From the NCBI GenBank assembly GCA_000827495.1, contig KN817639.1, positions 3,708-67,707 on the forward strand: DNA of 64,000 nt. Direction: 5' to 3'. Shown piece by piece: positions 45,003 through 55,105 of this stretch. The notes beneath the pieces are model-generated. The model did no database searches and was not told the DNA's origin. It was given only the letters and a program-made list of their open reading frames with translations. Numbering within the stretch: position 1 is the stretch's first letter; each line of letters opens with the position of its first letter. The translations under genes were made by a program, and so were the position numbers. The stretch comes from Hypholoma sublateritium FD-334 SS-4 (Eukaryota; Basidiomycota; Agaricomycetes; Agaricales; Strophariaceae).

Positions 45003-47072
45003 TTATACCTTGCGCTTGCGGTACATGAGCTCGGCACTCATGTCGGGAATGCAAACAGCCCCCATCCACCTATCCCCCGGTGATACATCGTCCTTGACCT
45101 TGATATCATAGTTATACAAGATGAGAGCCACCTGTATTTTAATGATGAAGGTCATCAAAAATCTATCGGAAGTGTCTTTAGCTGAGTGCAGTCATTACAG
45201 CATGGGAAGCATACCTCCCCGGGCACGCGTGTTTACCCACGCCGTAGAACAGGTTGTTTAGCGCGGGAGAGGTGAGCTGCTGCTTCATGCTCACGTCATC
45301 GGCCTCTTCCTGTGCGCGAGCGAACCGCATCCCATCAAATGTGCTCGGGTTCTCGAATGTGTCCGCACAGAGGTTGACGATGCACGATGCGGCGGCGATA
45401 TGTGTTCCTTGCGGAATGGTGAGCCCATCGTGGAACTTGAAGCCGTCAGGGCTCATCACCTTCCGGTGGAGGACCACTGTGAAAGGCGGCGGCGGACGAT
45501 GAGTTAAGACTAATAAAGAGGCGATATGCGACTGATGTACTGACGCGCACTAAATCCCTTCAGACGCGAGACTTCTCGGATGAAGCTGTCTAACTTGTAC
45601 ATTCTACTGATTCCTTCCTTCGTCCAACCGTGCTTGTCTACGGCTGCATCGATTTGCTCGCGCAGGGGTGCGACATATTCGGGGGCTATGGCGAGCTTGA
45701 ACAGGATCTGAGGTAGAAACTAGGAGGGGATTGATACAGTGCGACACAAAACGAGGGGGATGAGACTAACAAATGATGTAGACATGAGGCCGGCAAAATT
45801 GACGCGGAGAAGACGCATGGCAATATGCGTTGCATCGCGCTGGTAAGGCTCGGCTTCTTCTAAGAGCCAGGTTATCATGTCCCTCTGTTAACGGTAAGCG
45901 TCGTCCATTGTAATGCACGAAAACAACCAACCGGCTTAAGCTCCCAATCTTTTCCGTGCTCATCGAACATTTTAATCCGGGATCTCAGGAAGTCTCCAAT
46001 CACTTCTGTAGCAATCTTTTCGTATCGCGGAAGTGGGGAGATGAGCGGCCCAACGAACCTGGCCAAATTTTGATTTAATGGCTGCAACAATTCAAAACAA
46101 GAACTTACGGCCGAAGGAAATATGGGAATATGTTAATTAGCATTCCAGCTTTTGGTACTCCTTGAACGAAGTCCATGACGAGGTCTGTATATTTTTGGTT
46201 TCGACCTGCGCCACAGTTCAGCGGGAGATCGATAGCTGGAATGCGAAACGTACACAATGGGTCGCCAACGTAGAATCGATTCGTCACCTTCGTTATGAGT
46301 TCAAGGACGCTTTTATAGCACACGACAGAATGCCACCCTTTGTAAACAATTTGATGTTATATGAGATAGACGCTGAGGGCATAATATTGTTATGCCGTAC
46401 CATCATGCTCAATAGGAAATATGTGTTTCAACCCCATGACTGACTCGTCATGTAAATCGGTTCTGATGGCCCCCAGTGACATTAGGGCTCCCCCCGGGGG
46501 CAGATTCGAGTAAATGATGCTCATACCCATTTTCCGAAAAATTGGACGCCAACATGCGCTGGAGTATCTTGTTGTGCAGATTGTCTTCGTCTGCAGGGAG
46601 CGCTCCAATTGTGTGATCCAGGGCCAGAATCTCCGCTTAAGTCAGGTCAGTAACAATACATGAGAGCTATACTACTCACATCGTTCTGTGCATGGTACAG
46701 CGACAAATCACGATCCCTGGACCCTCTCATATCCGCGATATAATCTCGGCGGATAACAAACACATTCCACCCGCTGAACAACTGCATCTTGAATATGCCC
46801 ACATCTTGAAATTGCATGGCAGCCTCATCAAGAATCTTTCGTCCGCGTACAAGAAAGCAGAGTGAATTGTATAATGCGGGAAGCAGTCCGCTTGGACCAA
46901 GGGTTGGGATTTGGCGCAGCTGCTACCGCAATCAGAAGCCGATTTACATCACAAGAGAAAAATCACGCACGCCTTTGGTAGGCCTTCGAATTATGGGAAA
47001 GAAGAGGATTGATATCGGGATGACGAGTATAACGATGTATATCTCGTGCGCGCTATAAGGTCCTATTCTCAT
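45003..47072 (-). CDS. Cytochrome P450 monooxygenase (second), possibly damaged near the C-terminus
   Basis: From the ATG at 47072 an N-terminal anchor (IYIVILVIPISILFFPIIRR) is followed, after an intron, by IPTLGPSGLLPALYNS. Then come DEAAMQFQDVGIFKMQLFSG, an I-helix region reading RVNFAGLMSTSF, the ExxR motif in SFIREVSRLKG, and the heme loop NLFYGVGKHACPGR with its cysteine. The last recognisable block, VALILYNYDIKVKDDV to MYRKRKV, matches the usual P450 end and stops at 45003. Between the heme loop and that block the frame hits a stop. A 67-nt GTAATG to ACAG intron restores the frame but leaves an L-helix about five residues shorter than usual. The gene may be functional with this unusual splice, or it may carry a small deletion. 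It is transcribed towards the acyltransferases. Confidence 0.78.
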
Positions 47073-47759
47073 GTTAAATGGTCTAGGGGAGCAAGATGTG
47101 GGTGCACTTGAGGGTGAGATTAATAATGACTCTATCGAAGAATTATAAGGCTTTTAGAGATAATTAAACAGGACAACTGATGGATATGGCACCACAATTG
47201 CCTTTAACACGTAAACCGATTAATAAGGCGAAGTTGCAAAGAACGCAAGAAGTCGGGAGAGATCGATAATGAGGGAACTTTGAGTTTTATGGAAGCGAAG
47301 TATAAATACAGACTATGTACTTCATGTTAAGTATCCATCAATTAACTCATTTCATATTTCGTTTTTTTTACAGGATGGAAGGGGATGCACTCGGGACAGG
47401 AACAATGAATTTCATAACCCATAGTATGGATAGCGAACAAGCCATATTTCTGATACTGAAATATTACCATTAGATTCTGTCATACTATCAGAACTCCACT
47501 ATACCCGAGTACTCAATGGCGCAGACATTTGACTGGCATTGAGAATTTTTGGGCGGTGCGTATATGAGATGCTCTTATGTAATTGACGTCTTCTAAAAAT
47601 AGATTAGGCGCCACACAAGTGCGCAAAGGTAAGCGCCAACTCTCACATCGCCTAACACCGTTTATCTGCTCTGAGAGGACTATTCATTAACACTTAAAGA
47701 AAATAATCATTCATCACTCGAGGGTCGCGCGATAAATAGAACTGTATTATGCAAGGCTT
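47073..47759. other. Gene-free flank of the second P450
   Basis: AT-rich. No gene or repeat family is recognised between the P450 start codon and the inverted-repeat element. Confidence 0.4.
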
Positions 47760-47768
47760 TCATAAAGA
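47760..47768 (+). repeat. Target-site duplication, left copy (TCATAAAGA)
   Basis: Identical to 48590-48598 and directly abutting the left terminal inverted repeat. Confidence 0.8.
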
Positions 47769-48589
47769 GGATTATTCTACTTTGAAACCCGGTTTCTGGG
47801 GGTTTCAAAGTTTCTAACTTTGAAGCCGGGTTTCTGTAGGGTTTCAAAAAGGCAAATAAGGACGGCAGTCAGTTGGCAGAGCATCGGATTCAATGTCCGC
47901 TTCAGGCGCGTGGTGAGCCATGGTCGCGCGTTCTTGACGCACTCGTAGCGCTCATCAAGCGCTCAGACATGTTCTGCTTAGATATACACATCATAGAAGC
48001 AAGATAANGGNCNGCAGTAATTTTCAGAGACTCAGACAAAGTACACGCTTGACCGCGGCGCGTGTATGTCAGGCCACAATGCTCCATAATTTATAAACAT
48101 GTGTTCGCGAAAGCGCCGCNAACTNGGGACGCTAGACATGGGCTAACCTTGTCTGTGCTGATATTGGGCAAAATAAATGCAATTCCTTGATTTGAGGCCC
48201 ACCATACTTGTCAGGGCGCATAGATGTAAGTACGAGCCACAGCACGGCGTGGACGCGCGCCTGAACACCGCAATGGTCAAAATCAACCGAGTGGTTGAAT
48301 AAATACCCCGTAGAAAAATTTGAAACTTATTGATAAAATAAATGGAATCACCACTATACCATTTCCCAGCCTACTGAAAGTAATTTAGACTAAGAGTAGT
48401 GTGTACGCAGGAAAGGCAGGGATAGGCAAGAGACGACCAACCGAGCCGAAAGTACGGCAGTACACTCGGATCAATTCGGCAGATATTCACGCACAAACAG
48501 AGTACAAATATTGCACTCGAGGATTTCAAAAAACAGTTGCAGAAACCCTGGGTTTCAACGAGAAACAGGGTTTCAAAATAGAATAATCC
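47769..48589. mobile_element. Non-autonomous terminal-inverted-repeat element (MITE-like), 821 bp
   Basis: The element begins GGATTATTCTACTTTGAAAC and ends with its inverted counterpart: the right end, reverse-complemented, reads GGATTATTCTATTTTGAAAC, one mismatch in 20. Further GAAACCC/GGGTTTC repeats lie just inside both ends. A perfect 9-bp direct repeat TCATAAAGA flanks it at 47760-47768 and 48590-48598. A 9-bp duplication and unrelated inner sequence fit Mutator-like elements best; hAT elements make 8 bp. No transposase frame is present. The five ambiguous bases at 48008-48125 suggest a multi-copy family. A tRNA-like D-arm string lies inside near 47869. Confidence 0.82.
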
Positions 48590-48598
48590 TCATAAAGA
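48590..48598 (+). repeat. Target-site duplication, right copy (TCATAAAGA)
   Basis: Identical to 47760-47768 and directly abutting the right terminal inverted repeat. Confidence 0.8.
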
Positions 48599-51105
48599 TA
48601 GTAGAGTTATACCGGATTCCACGGGTAATTGTTTCTGTGCCATTGAAGCACACTGTTAATATCATCTTTGGGATGCGTTGAAAAATGCTTACTGTATTAT
48701 ATCTCCATAGAGAGTAAGGAAAGTGCTCTGATTCCTTGCAATTGGGTCTGCTAGCGCTGTCACAAGCATATATGAGAGTATCTTTCTCATAAACGACCTT
48801 GTTCTTTTCGTCCACAGGTACGCAGCTCAAACACCAGGACCACAAGGGACCCTGAGCATCCCAAACGCGAGTAGATAATGAGATCTTCAGGCGCGCAATT
48901 GAAGGTGAATGGCGGGGAAAAAATCTAACAAGGCCACTGGCCTCGAATCAATTGAAGATTTTTTCAGTTGGGAAGTTTGGGTTGTGGCAGGTGTACGTGA
49001 CGTTGAATAAGACGGTGAAGATTTTTATCTCATTGGCAATATTAAAGGGTTGAAACTTGAACTTCATGGAGCTACCCGTCAAAAGGAGTAAGAGCTTCCT
49101 ATAAGATATGAAACCCGAAGAACTTACCTGCTCCCGCTTCAAATCCAATATATGCCTCTGAAAATTCCCATTTGGTAGATAATAGCTGCATGGAAATCGT
49201 TTGCCAGCGTGTATTCGGTAGGCCTGTTTATTAGATCGAAATCGTTTATGTCTCGTTCTTCAGCATAGGGCCTCAAAATAGCTAAGCCGAAATTATCTAG
49301 TGGAGCGTTCCCGTGTTCAGATTGATGAGACAAGGTAGTCCCTGTCAACAGGCGTAAGTAGACTGTGCTGTTGATTGCTTTTAGAATATGGCTGCAACAT
49401 CGCAAGCCCAACACGCTCTATTTGACCATGTCCAAATGTGTCCCAGGGAACAAAATGGCTGAACTTCACGAACGCGTTCTCTGGTGGGCGGACGCGTTAA
49501 CGTCAGCATTCATTTGTGGAATTGTACGATGATAGGCTGTAAGGCATCCTGATTGCTAATAGCGCCGATAAGCAAACAAACAAAACGAAATAAAAGCAAA
49601 ACGATGCACGCAAGAAGCTTTGACGAAGGGTGCGTGGGGTGCGAGGGTGTTCCTACACGGCTTCTAGTTAACCGGGAGCCGAATTTGAGAGAGTTTAAGC
49701 TGCGGCGTCAGAATCGAACCACTCTGATGCGAAGATGGTACGAGACAATAGATTTACGAGGGTGGGAGCGAGGACGAGAGGTAGAGAGTCTAGAGACGAA
49801 TTAATGCATAAGTTTCCATGTCCTTTCTGTACATGGTTCTACAGAGTTTTTATATGGAAACAATTGGAAATAATGTGTATCTAAAATGTACCAGTCTTTA
49901 AATCTGAAATAAAATGTAAAAAATATTTGAAACGAAGAAGAGGCGGAGCGATACCGCGTGCACGGGCGCCTAAATATAACTATATGACAAATAACCGCGC
50001 TTTTGTGAACCTGTAAGTGCGCTGCGGAGGTGAGTGCATAGAATATCAGTGAAGAGTGTATATAATGTAGAAATTATGTTTAATGGAAAGGAAAGTCGGA
50101 GGAACGGCGAGAAATGCGTAGCGCGGCGTGAGGCATGCGTCGGCGATCGTGGGAATGCGGTAGAGGGGAATAATGTCTTCATCGAATTTCGTGGCTGGCG
50201 TGAGCGCGGGCTCATCAACAAGCACAAATTAAAGAGCTAGCCTTATGTCGTATGCTTTCATCTCAAGAAACCTGGGGCCTCTACTAACAACTCTCTCTCT
50301 TGTAAAGAAAAGGGCCAGAGAGCCATTTGACGAGCGGGCCATGCTTCATTGATTACCTCTTTGTATTTCAGCGGAAGCAATTCAGCAGTCAAGGCCGAAA
50401 AAAGTGTTGTAATCTTCGTTTATTACTATTGTTTATCGCTGTCCTGTGATATGTTCAAATGATCTCCAAAAGAACTTTACAAAGACTCCTTGGCCTCGTC
50501 ACAAGATGTGATGTATTACAAACATCGCTAGTCTCAGCCTCGCCGTTGCCAATCGCCTTGAAATTGCAGACCGTGCGAGCCCGTATTGCTTCAAATTACT
50601 AACAATGACCGACATCTCCTCAAACTTACCCATAGAAATTATCCGCCTACCTGGCCTTCTCAGGCGCTCACACGCGTGCCATTCAGAGAGCCTACGACCT
50701 TTCTGTGCGGCGGATTGTGCTGCGAGGCGCGTTTTCACTTAAGATAAAATCAATTTCGACTTTTTTATTATTGAGAGTCGTGGTTCACTGATTTTTTTGT
50801 TAAAATGTTTCCGAGTAACGTGCCGCCGCTGCGTGCTCAAGGTTTCTGTGTCGAAATAACTGTAAATTCCTTTCCTGTCCTTTCCGTCCGCTTAGCTCGG
50901 CTTAGCTACGGCAATCAATCGGCAACTTACCCGGCCCTCGTTCCCACACGTGACTACAGAGAGCGACTGTGCCAGAGACATAAATCCCGTTATAAATACT
51001 GTCATGCTTCATCGATACGTTCAAAGACATTGTCTGATATCGATCTCCTTCTCTTTATCTGTTACCACTAGAAATTCTAGCAGAAACCTCAGCTACAAAC
51101 GCGTC
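48599..51105. other. 2.5-kb region without a supportable intact gene
   Basis: Minus-strand frames at 48573-48845, 48948-49148 and 49139-49414 have protein-like stretches (PYAEERDINDFDLINRPTEY), and a GTAAG donor-like string lies between the last two. I recognise no family and could not build a gene. A plus-strand frame at 49553-49804 is Arg-rich and likewise unassigned. A short F-box-like start lies at 50605. Confidence 0.35.
50605..50742 (+). pseudogene. F-box-like 5' fragment
   Basis: The frame opens MTDISSNLPIEIIRLPGLL, resembling the start of an F-box (LPxEIIxxI). It then loses resemblance and stops after about 45 codons. It is probably a truncated or frameshifted copy of the family seen at 1.8-2.5 kb and 22.1 kb. 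Confidence 0.3.
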
Positions 51106-54100
51106 ATGAATCTCGTGAACCCCCGCGACGAGCGAGGATACATACCCATCGCAGACCATGGCCTGTATGTTTTCTTTCCGAGTTGGCATCAGGGATTCTG
51201 AACGTCGGTACTGGCTATAGGATTGGAAACCTAAGAACAGCTGCCCTAGTCAGCATCGACGGGTCCAGTAAGTGTTTGCGGAGGTCGGCCATGATAATCA
51301 TGACGAGCGCTTGTTTCCCTAGTTGAAAGTTACTGTGTGCCCAACTTTGATTCGCCATCCGTGTTCGCGCGAATTCTAGACAAAGATAAGGGCGGCCATT
51401 TCTCCATCATGCCAACGGTCCCATTCTCGACGAAACAGAACTATCTTGCCAGTTCAAATGTACGTGGGCGAGCCAGAGTCGGTATGATGCACCGCGTGTA
51501 ACACTATCATCCAGGTACTACAAACGAAATACATGAATGAGAAAGGAGTCGTCAGCGTCACAGGTCAGTATAATGTACTATCTACCTGTAAATATCTAAC
51601 GCAGGGTGCATAACCCATAGACTATCTCCCCCGTCCCCGTAAAGATAATCCATCCCACTCTGCCTCGAATAAGCCCCTCCTCCCGTGGCTCATACGACGT
51701 ATTGAATGCATTCGCGGATCCATACCGATCCAAGTGCAATGCGCACCAGCATTCAATTACGCGCTAGCCTCACACGAAACCTCGATTATCGATGATGACA
51801 GCCTCCCCAGTACTATCAGTCAGAAAAAGGCCGTTTTCGTCTCACCAGACCTAACACTTGACTTGCGCTACGTCGTCGAGAACACTAGCCCAGGAGTAGA
51901 TGGCGCACTACCGGAAGTCGTACTCGAGTTCCTCGACCTGTCGGTGAAGGGCCACAAGGGCCTTGCCGTGCAGAGTACCATCCGCCTTGAAGAGGGCCAA
52001 TGTGTCACGTTCATCTTGCGCACACCGCCCGCGCGCGGAATGACTACTGCCTCCGCGCAGAACAACGTCAACACCGAAAAGATTCTTGCAGGCACGGAGA
52101 CGAAAGAGTGGCGCGTTGCGGCTGACAACGTTCCTCGCGCGATGGACGACCCGCTGTTGACGAAGGAATTGTTGGCCGCTCTTCTACATGTGCGTCGTAC
52201 CTATCTCGTACACACGTTTCCAATCCTTACTTGATGTCAAGGCAACAAATCGGTACTGGTACGAGTGGGTATCACAGTCAACTTACAAGGGGTCCTGGAA
52301 GGAAGCAGTCATGCGTAGTGCCCTCGCGCTTAAGCTTTTGGTGTATGAGCCTACAGGTATGATTCTGGTCAATTCAAAGTGGTGGCATAACTCTCAATGA
52401 ATTGACATAGGTGCTGTGATTGCCAGCCCGACTTTCAGTCTCCCGGAGTACATCGGCGGCATTCGTAATTGGTAACCTATCTTTCAAGCGAGGTCCTCAG
52501 GTCTCTGATCTTACTCCCCACGTCTGCTCTTCAGGGATTATCGGTATGTTTTCCTCGGCGTTTTCTTCAATGACTATTTATCCCGCCATATCTAAGATTT
52601 TCGTGGATTCGCGATTCTTCATTCACTCTCTACGCGCTGATCCGACTGGGATTCACGGAGGAAGCAAACAGTGTGTATCATCGACGGCCATTCGCGCCCA
52701 GCTCTCACCACATTTTCACAGCTTACCTCGAGTTTATCTTCGAACGTTTGAGAAACAAGAACGCAGACGGAAGCCTGCAAATTATGTATACCATTCACGG
52801 TAAGAGCCTTGTCTAACACTTCCAGTACGTGCCAACTAATGCACCACCCGAACCAGGCGGTAAGGAAATAGACGAAATCGAGCTTGGACATCTAGACGGA
52901 CACAAAGGATCAAGACCTGTCCGAATTGGAAACGGGGCTGCAGATCATATTCAATTGGTGTGTCATTCTTAGCTCGTCGGATTCTCTGACAAATTCTGAC
53001 CATTTGTTTTCGCGTAGGACATCTATGGTGAACTGTGAGACGATTTTGAGTCTGTCATGGCCAGCTGGTGCTCATGAGTGCCAGGATGGATTGTATATAC
53101 CTCGGTCAGAAGGTGTGTGCTTGGCTATGTCCATGAAGCTGGGCGGTACTCACGCAATAGCTGCGATAGTTTGGGAAACCTCTGGTAATTATTTTCGCCC
53201 GCCTCACAAATTTCTGACAAACCTTGACAACTCTGCACCAGAGCTATGACGATTGGTCAGTATTCTAGTGAACTTGAAGAGATTTTACCAGCATGATGCT
53301 GAACGCTTAATTCCCAGGAAACTTGTTCGCGAACTGTACGTTACATCGAATTTATGGGCAGCTTGTTGCTCACTTTCTCCGTGCCTCTAGCGTTGATTGT
53401 ATGTTCACCTGACTCTCTCGAATCTCCATGTAACCTTGAGAGCTATTCTGATCCCCGTTCTAGACGTTGTATCCATTCACAAAAACCCGGATTTGTACGT
53501 TCCTTATAATTTTCATAATATTTTCGCTTATCAAAACCTTTCAGATCCATTTGGTGCGTATGTAGAGTACAACGACTTGCTATCTTTCTCATCCCTCGAT
53601 AGGGAGGTTCGGGGAGAGATGAAGAATTTCACTGTTTGTTTTCTGCTTCTTCCTAATTCAATCAAACTCACATGGCCTATCCTTGTAGTATTCCAAAGTG
53701 AGTCATTGAATCTCTGATTAAAATACACTCCAAAGCAAGGTAATTACGTAGGTTATGCTATGGTACATTTTCTATTGATCTATCCTTATAAAAAAAAGAA
53801 CTAATGGACGAGTTTCCACAGGGTCGCAATCGATCGCGGACTGCGCCTCGCCGATAAGCGATCGTTCCCTTGCCCCAATCGCAGCGTCTGGCTCGCTGCC
53901 CGCGATGGCCTTTACGAAGAGATAATGGAAAAGGCTTGGAACGAAGAACACAAGTGGTTCGGGCAGAGCTACGAGGAGAATGGGGTACTAGACTCAGCCG
54001 TGCTTATTATGCCGTTGGTGTTTTTCATGCATGCGGTGAGCACTAATACTCCGTAAGCCCGACGGCTTCGATCTACTCACTTTAATTGCCGCTCAGTCCG

Positions 54101-54788
54101 ACCCGAGGTTCGTGAGCACTCTTAACCAGATCATGAAGACACCAGAGAAGGGGGGCTTGACGTCCAACGTGTGTTCTTTGCATCCGGTTTTCTCAAACGT
54201 TCTGACTGAAGACTGCGCCTCAGAATTTGGTGTATCGTTATGACGTAAAGAAGTCGGACGATGGTGTCGGTGGGGAGGAGGGAACGTTCTGTTTGTGCAC
54301 GCTCTGGTGCGTTTGCGATCTACATCTGGAATAAAATAGTGGCGTTCTGATGTCACACATTTTGTGGTCACAGGTGCATCGAAGCGCTCACGCGCGCGGG
54401 CGAGATCGATAGACGGCTTCTTCCCAAAGCTGTGAACATGTTTGAGGCAAGTGGCACTATCCACCCACAGCCGCCGAAAAACGTATTAATGCGCAGTATC
54501 CAACTCCGATAGGACTTCTTACTTTATCTTAACCATGTTGGCCTTTGCACGGAGGAGATCTCAGACGCGGGCGAGGCGTATGTATCTTCTTGAGACAGAG
54601 TTTCATGACGTCTGACCCTGTTTCCTTGCTTCACCGCAGCCTCGGCAATGCCGTACAGGGATTCACGTACGTTTGAACGCACCTGAATATATCTGATATG
54701 GTATGGACACTGACGCTCTGTGGCCAGCCATGTCACTCTGATATCCGCCGCGTACAACCTATCGCGAACGCTCGACAAGCAAATGTAG
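51106..54788 (+). CDS. Glycoside hydrolase family 15 protein (glucoamylase/trehalase-like)
   Basis: An intracellular-type inverting alpha-glucosidase fold; known members act on alpha-1,4-glucans or trehalose and the sequence does not decide. The start [20 protein letters not shown] opens the N-terminal all-beta domain ([39 protein letters not shown]). The (alpha/alpha)6 barrel then contains [70 protein letters not shown] and [18 protein letters not shown]. It ends [16 protein letters not shown]. No signal peptide is seen. The middle is split into extremely short exons: 53545-53553 (9 nt), 53603-53633 (31 nt), 53689-53697 (9 nt) and 53752-53762 (11 nt), separated by 49-59 nt introns. All phases agree and reproduce the family's conserved string. 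Confidence 0.85.
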
Positions 54789-55105
54789 AGTTGCGTAAAG
54801 GCGATGGTATACAACGTAACATCCAAAACGTCTCTGTATTCATAGTATCATTCCCGAATCTTTCATTCTGTGTAACGATTCCATTGGTGATTCTCGCTGA
54901 GCTTGCGATTCCCCGGCGTAGGTATCTACGCCGTAGTTCGGGTCGTCGTCCGGTGTGGCGCGACTTCTAATGATCACTAAAATGCTTTAGAAGGGGAACG
55001 CGAATACACTCTTTATTGCTTGACGAGGGTATCTCATCGTGTTATAATCTTCTAGGTTCTTGATTCACAGGTCCATTGCTCGCATTGAAACTTAGCTGGC
55101 ACACA
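54789..55105. other. Short spacer before the GH3-like gene
   Basis: 317 bp with no feature; presumably the GH15 3' end and the promoter of the following gene. Confidence 0.4.

Noticed and set aside
51106..54788. GH15 gene as a pseudogene because of many short, broken frames
   Set aside because: Once the microexons are placed, all phases agree and the conserved strings are continuous, so the gene appears intact.
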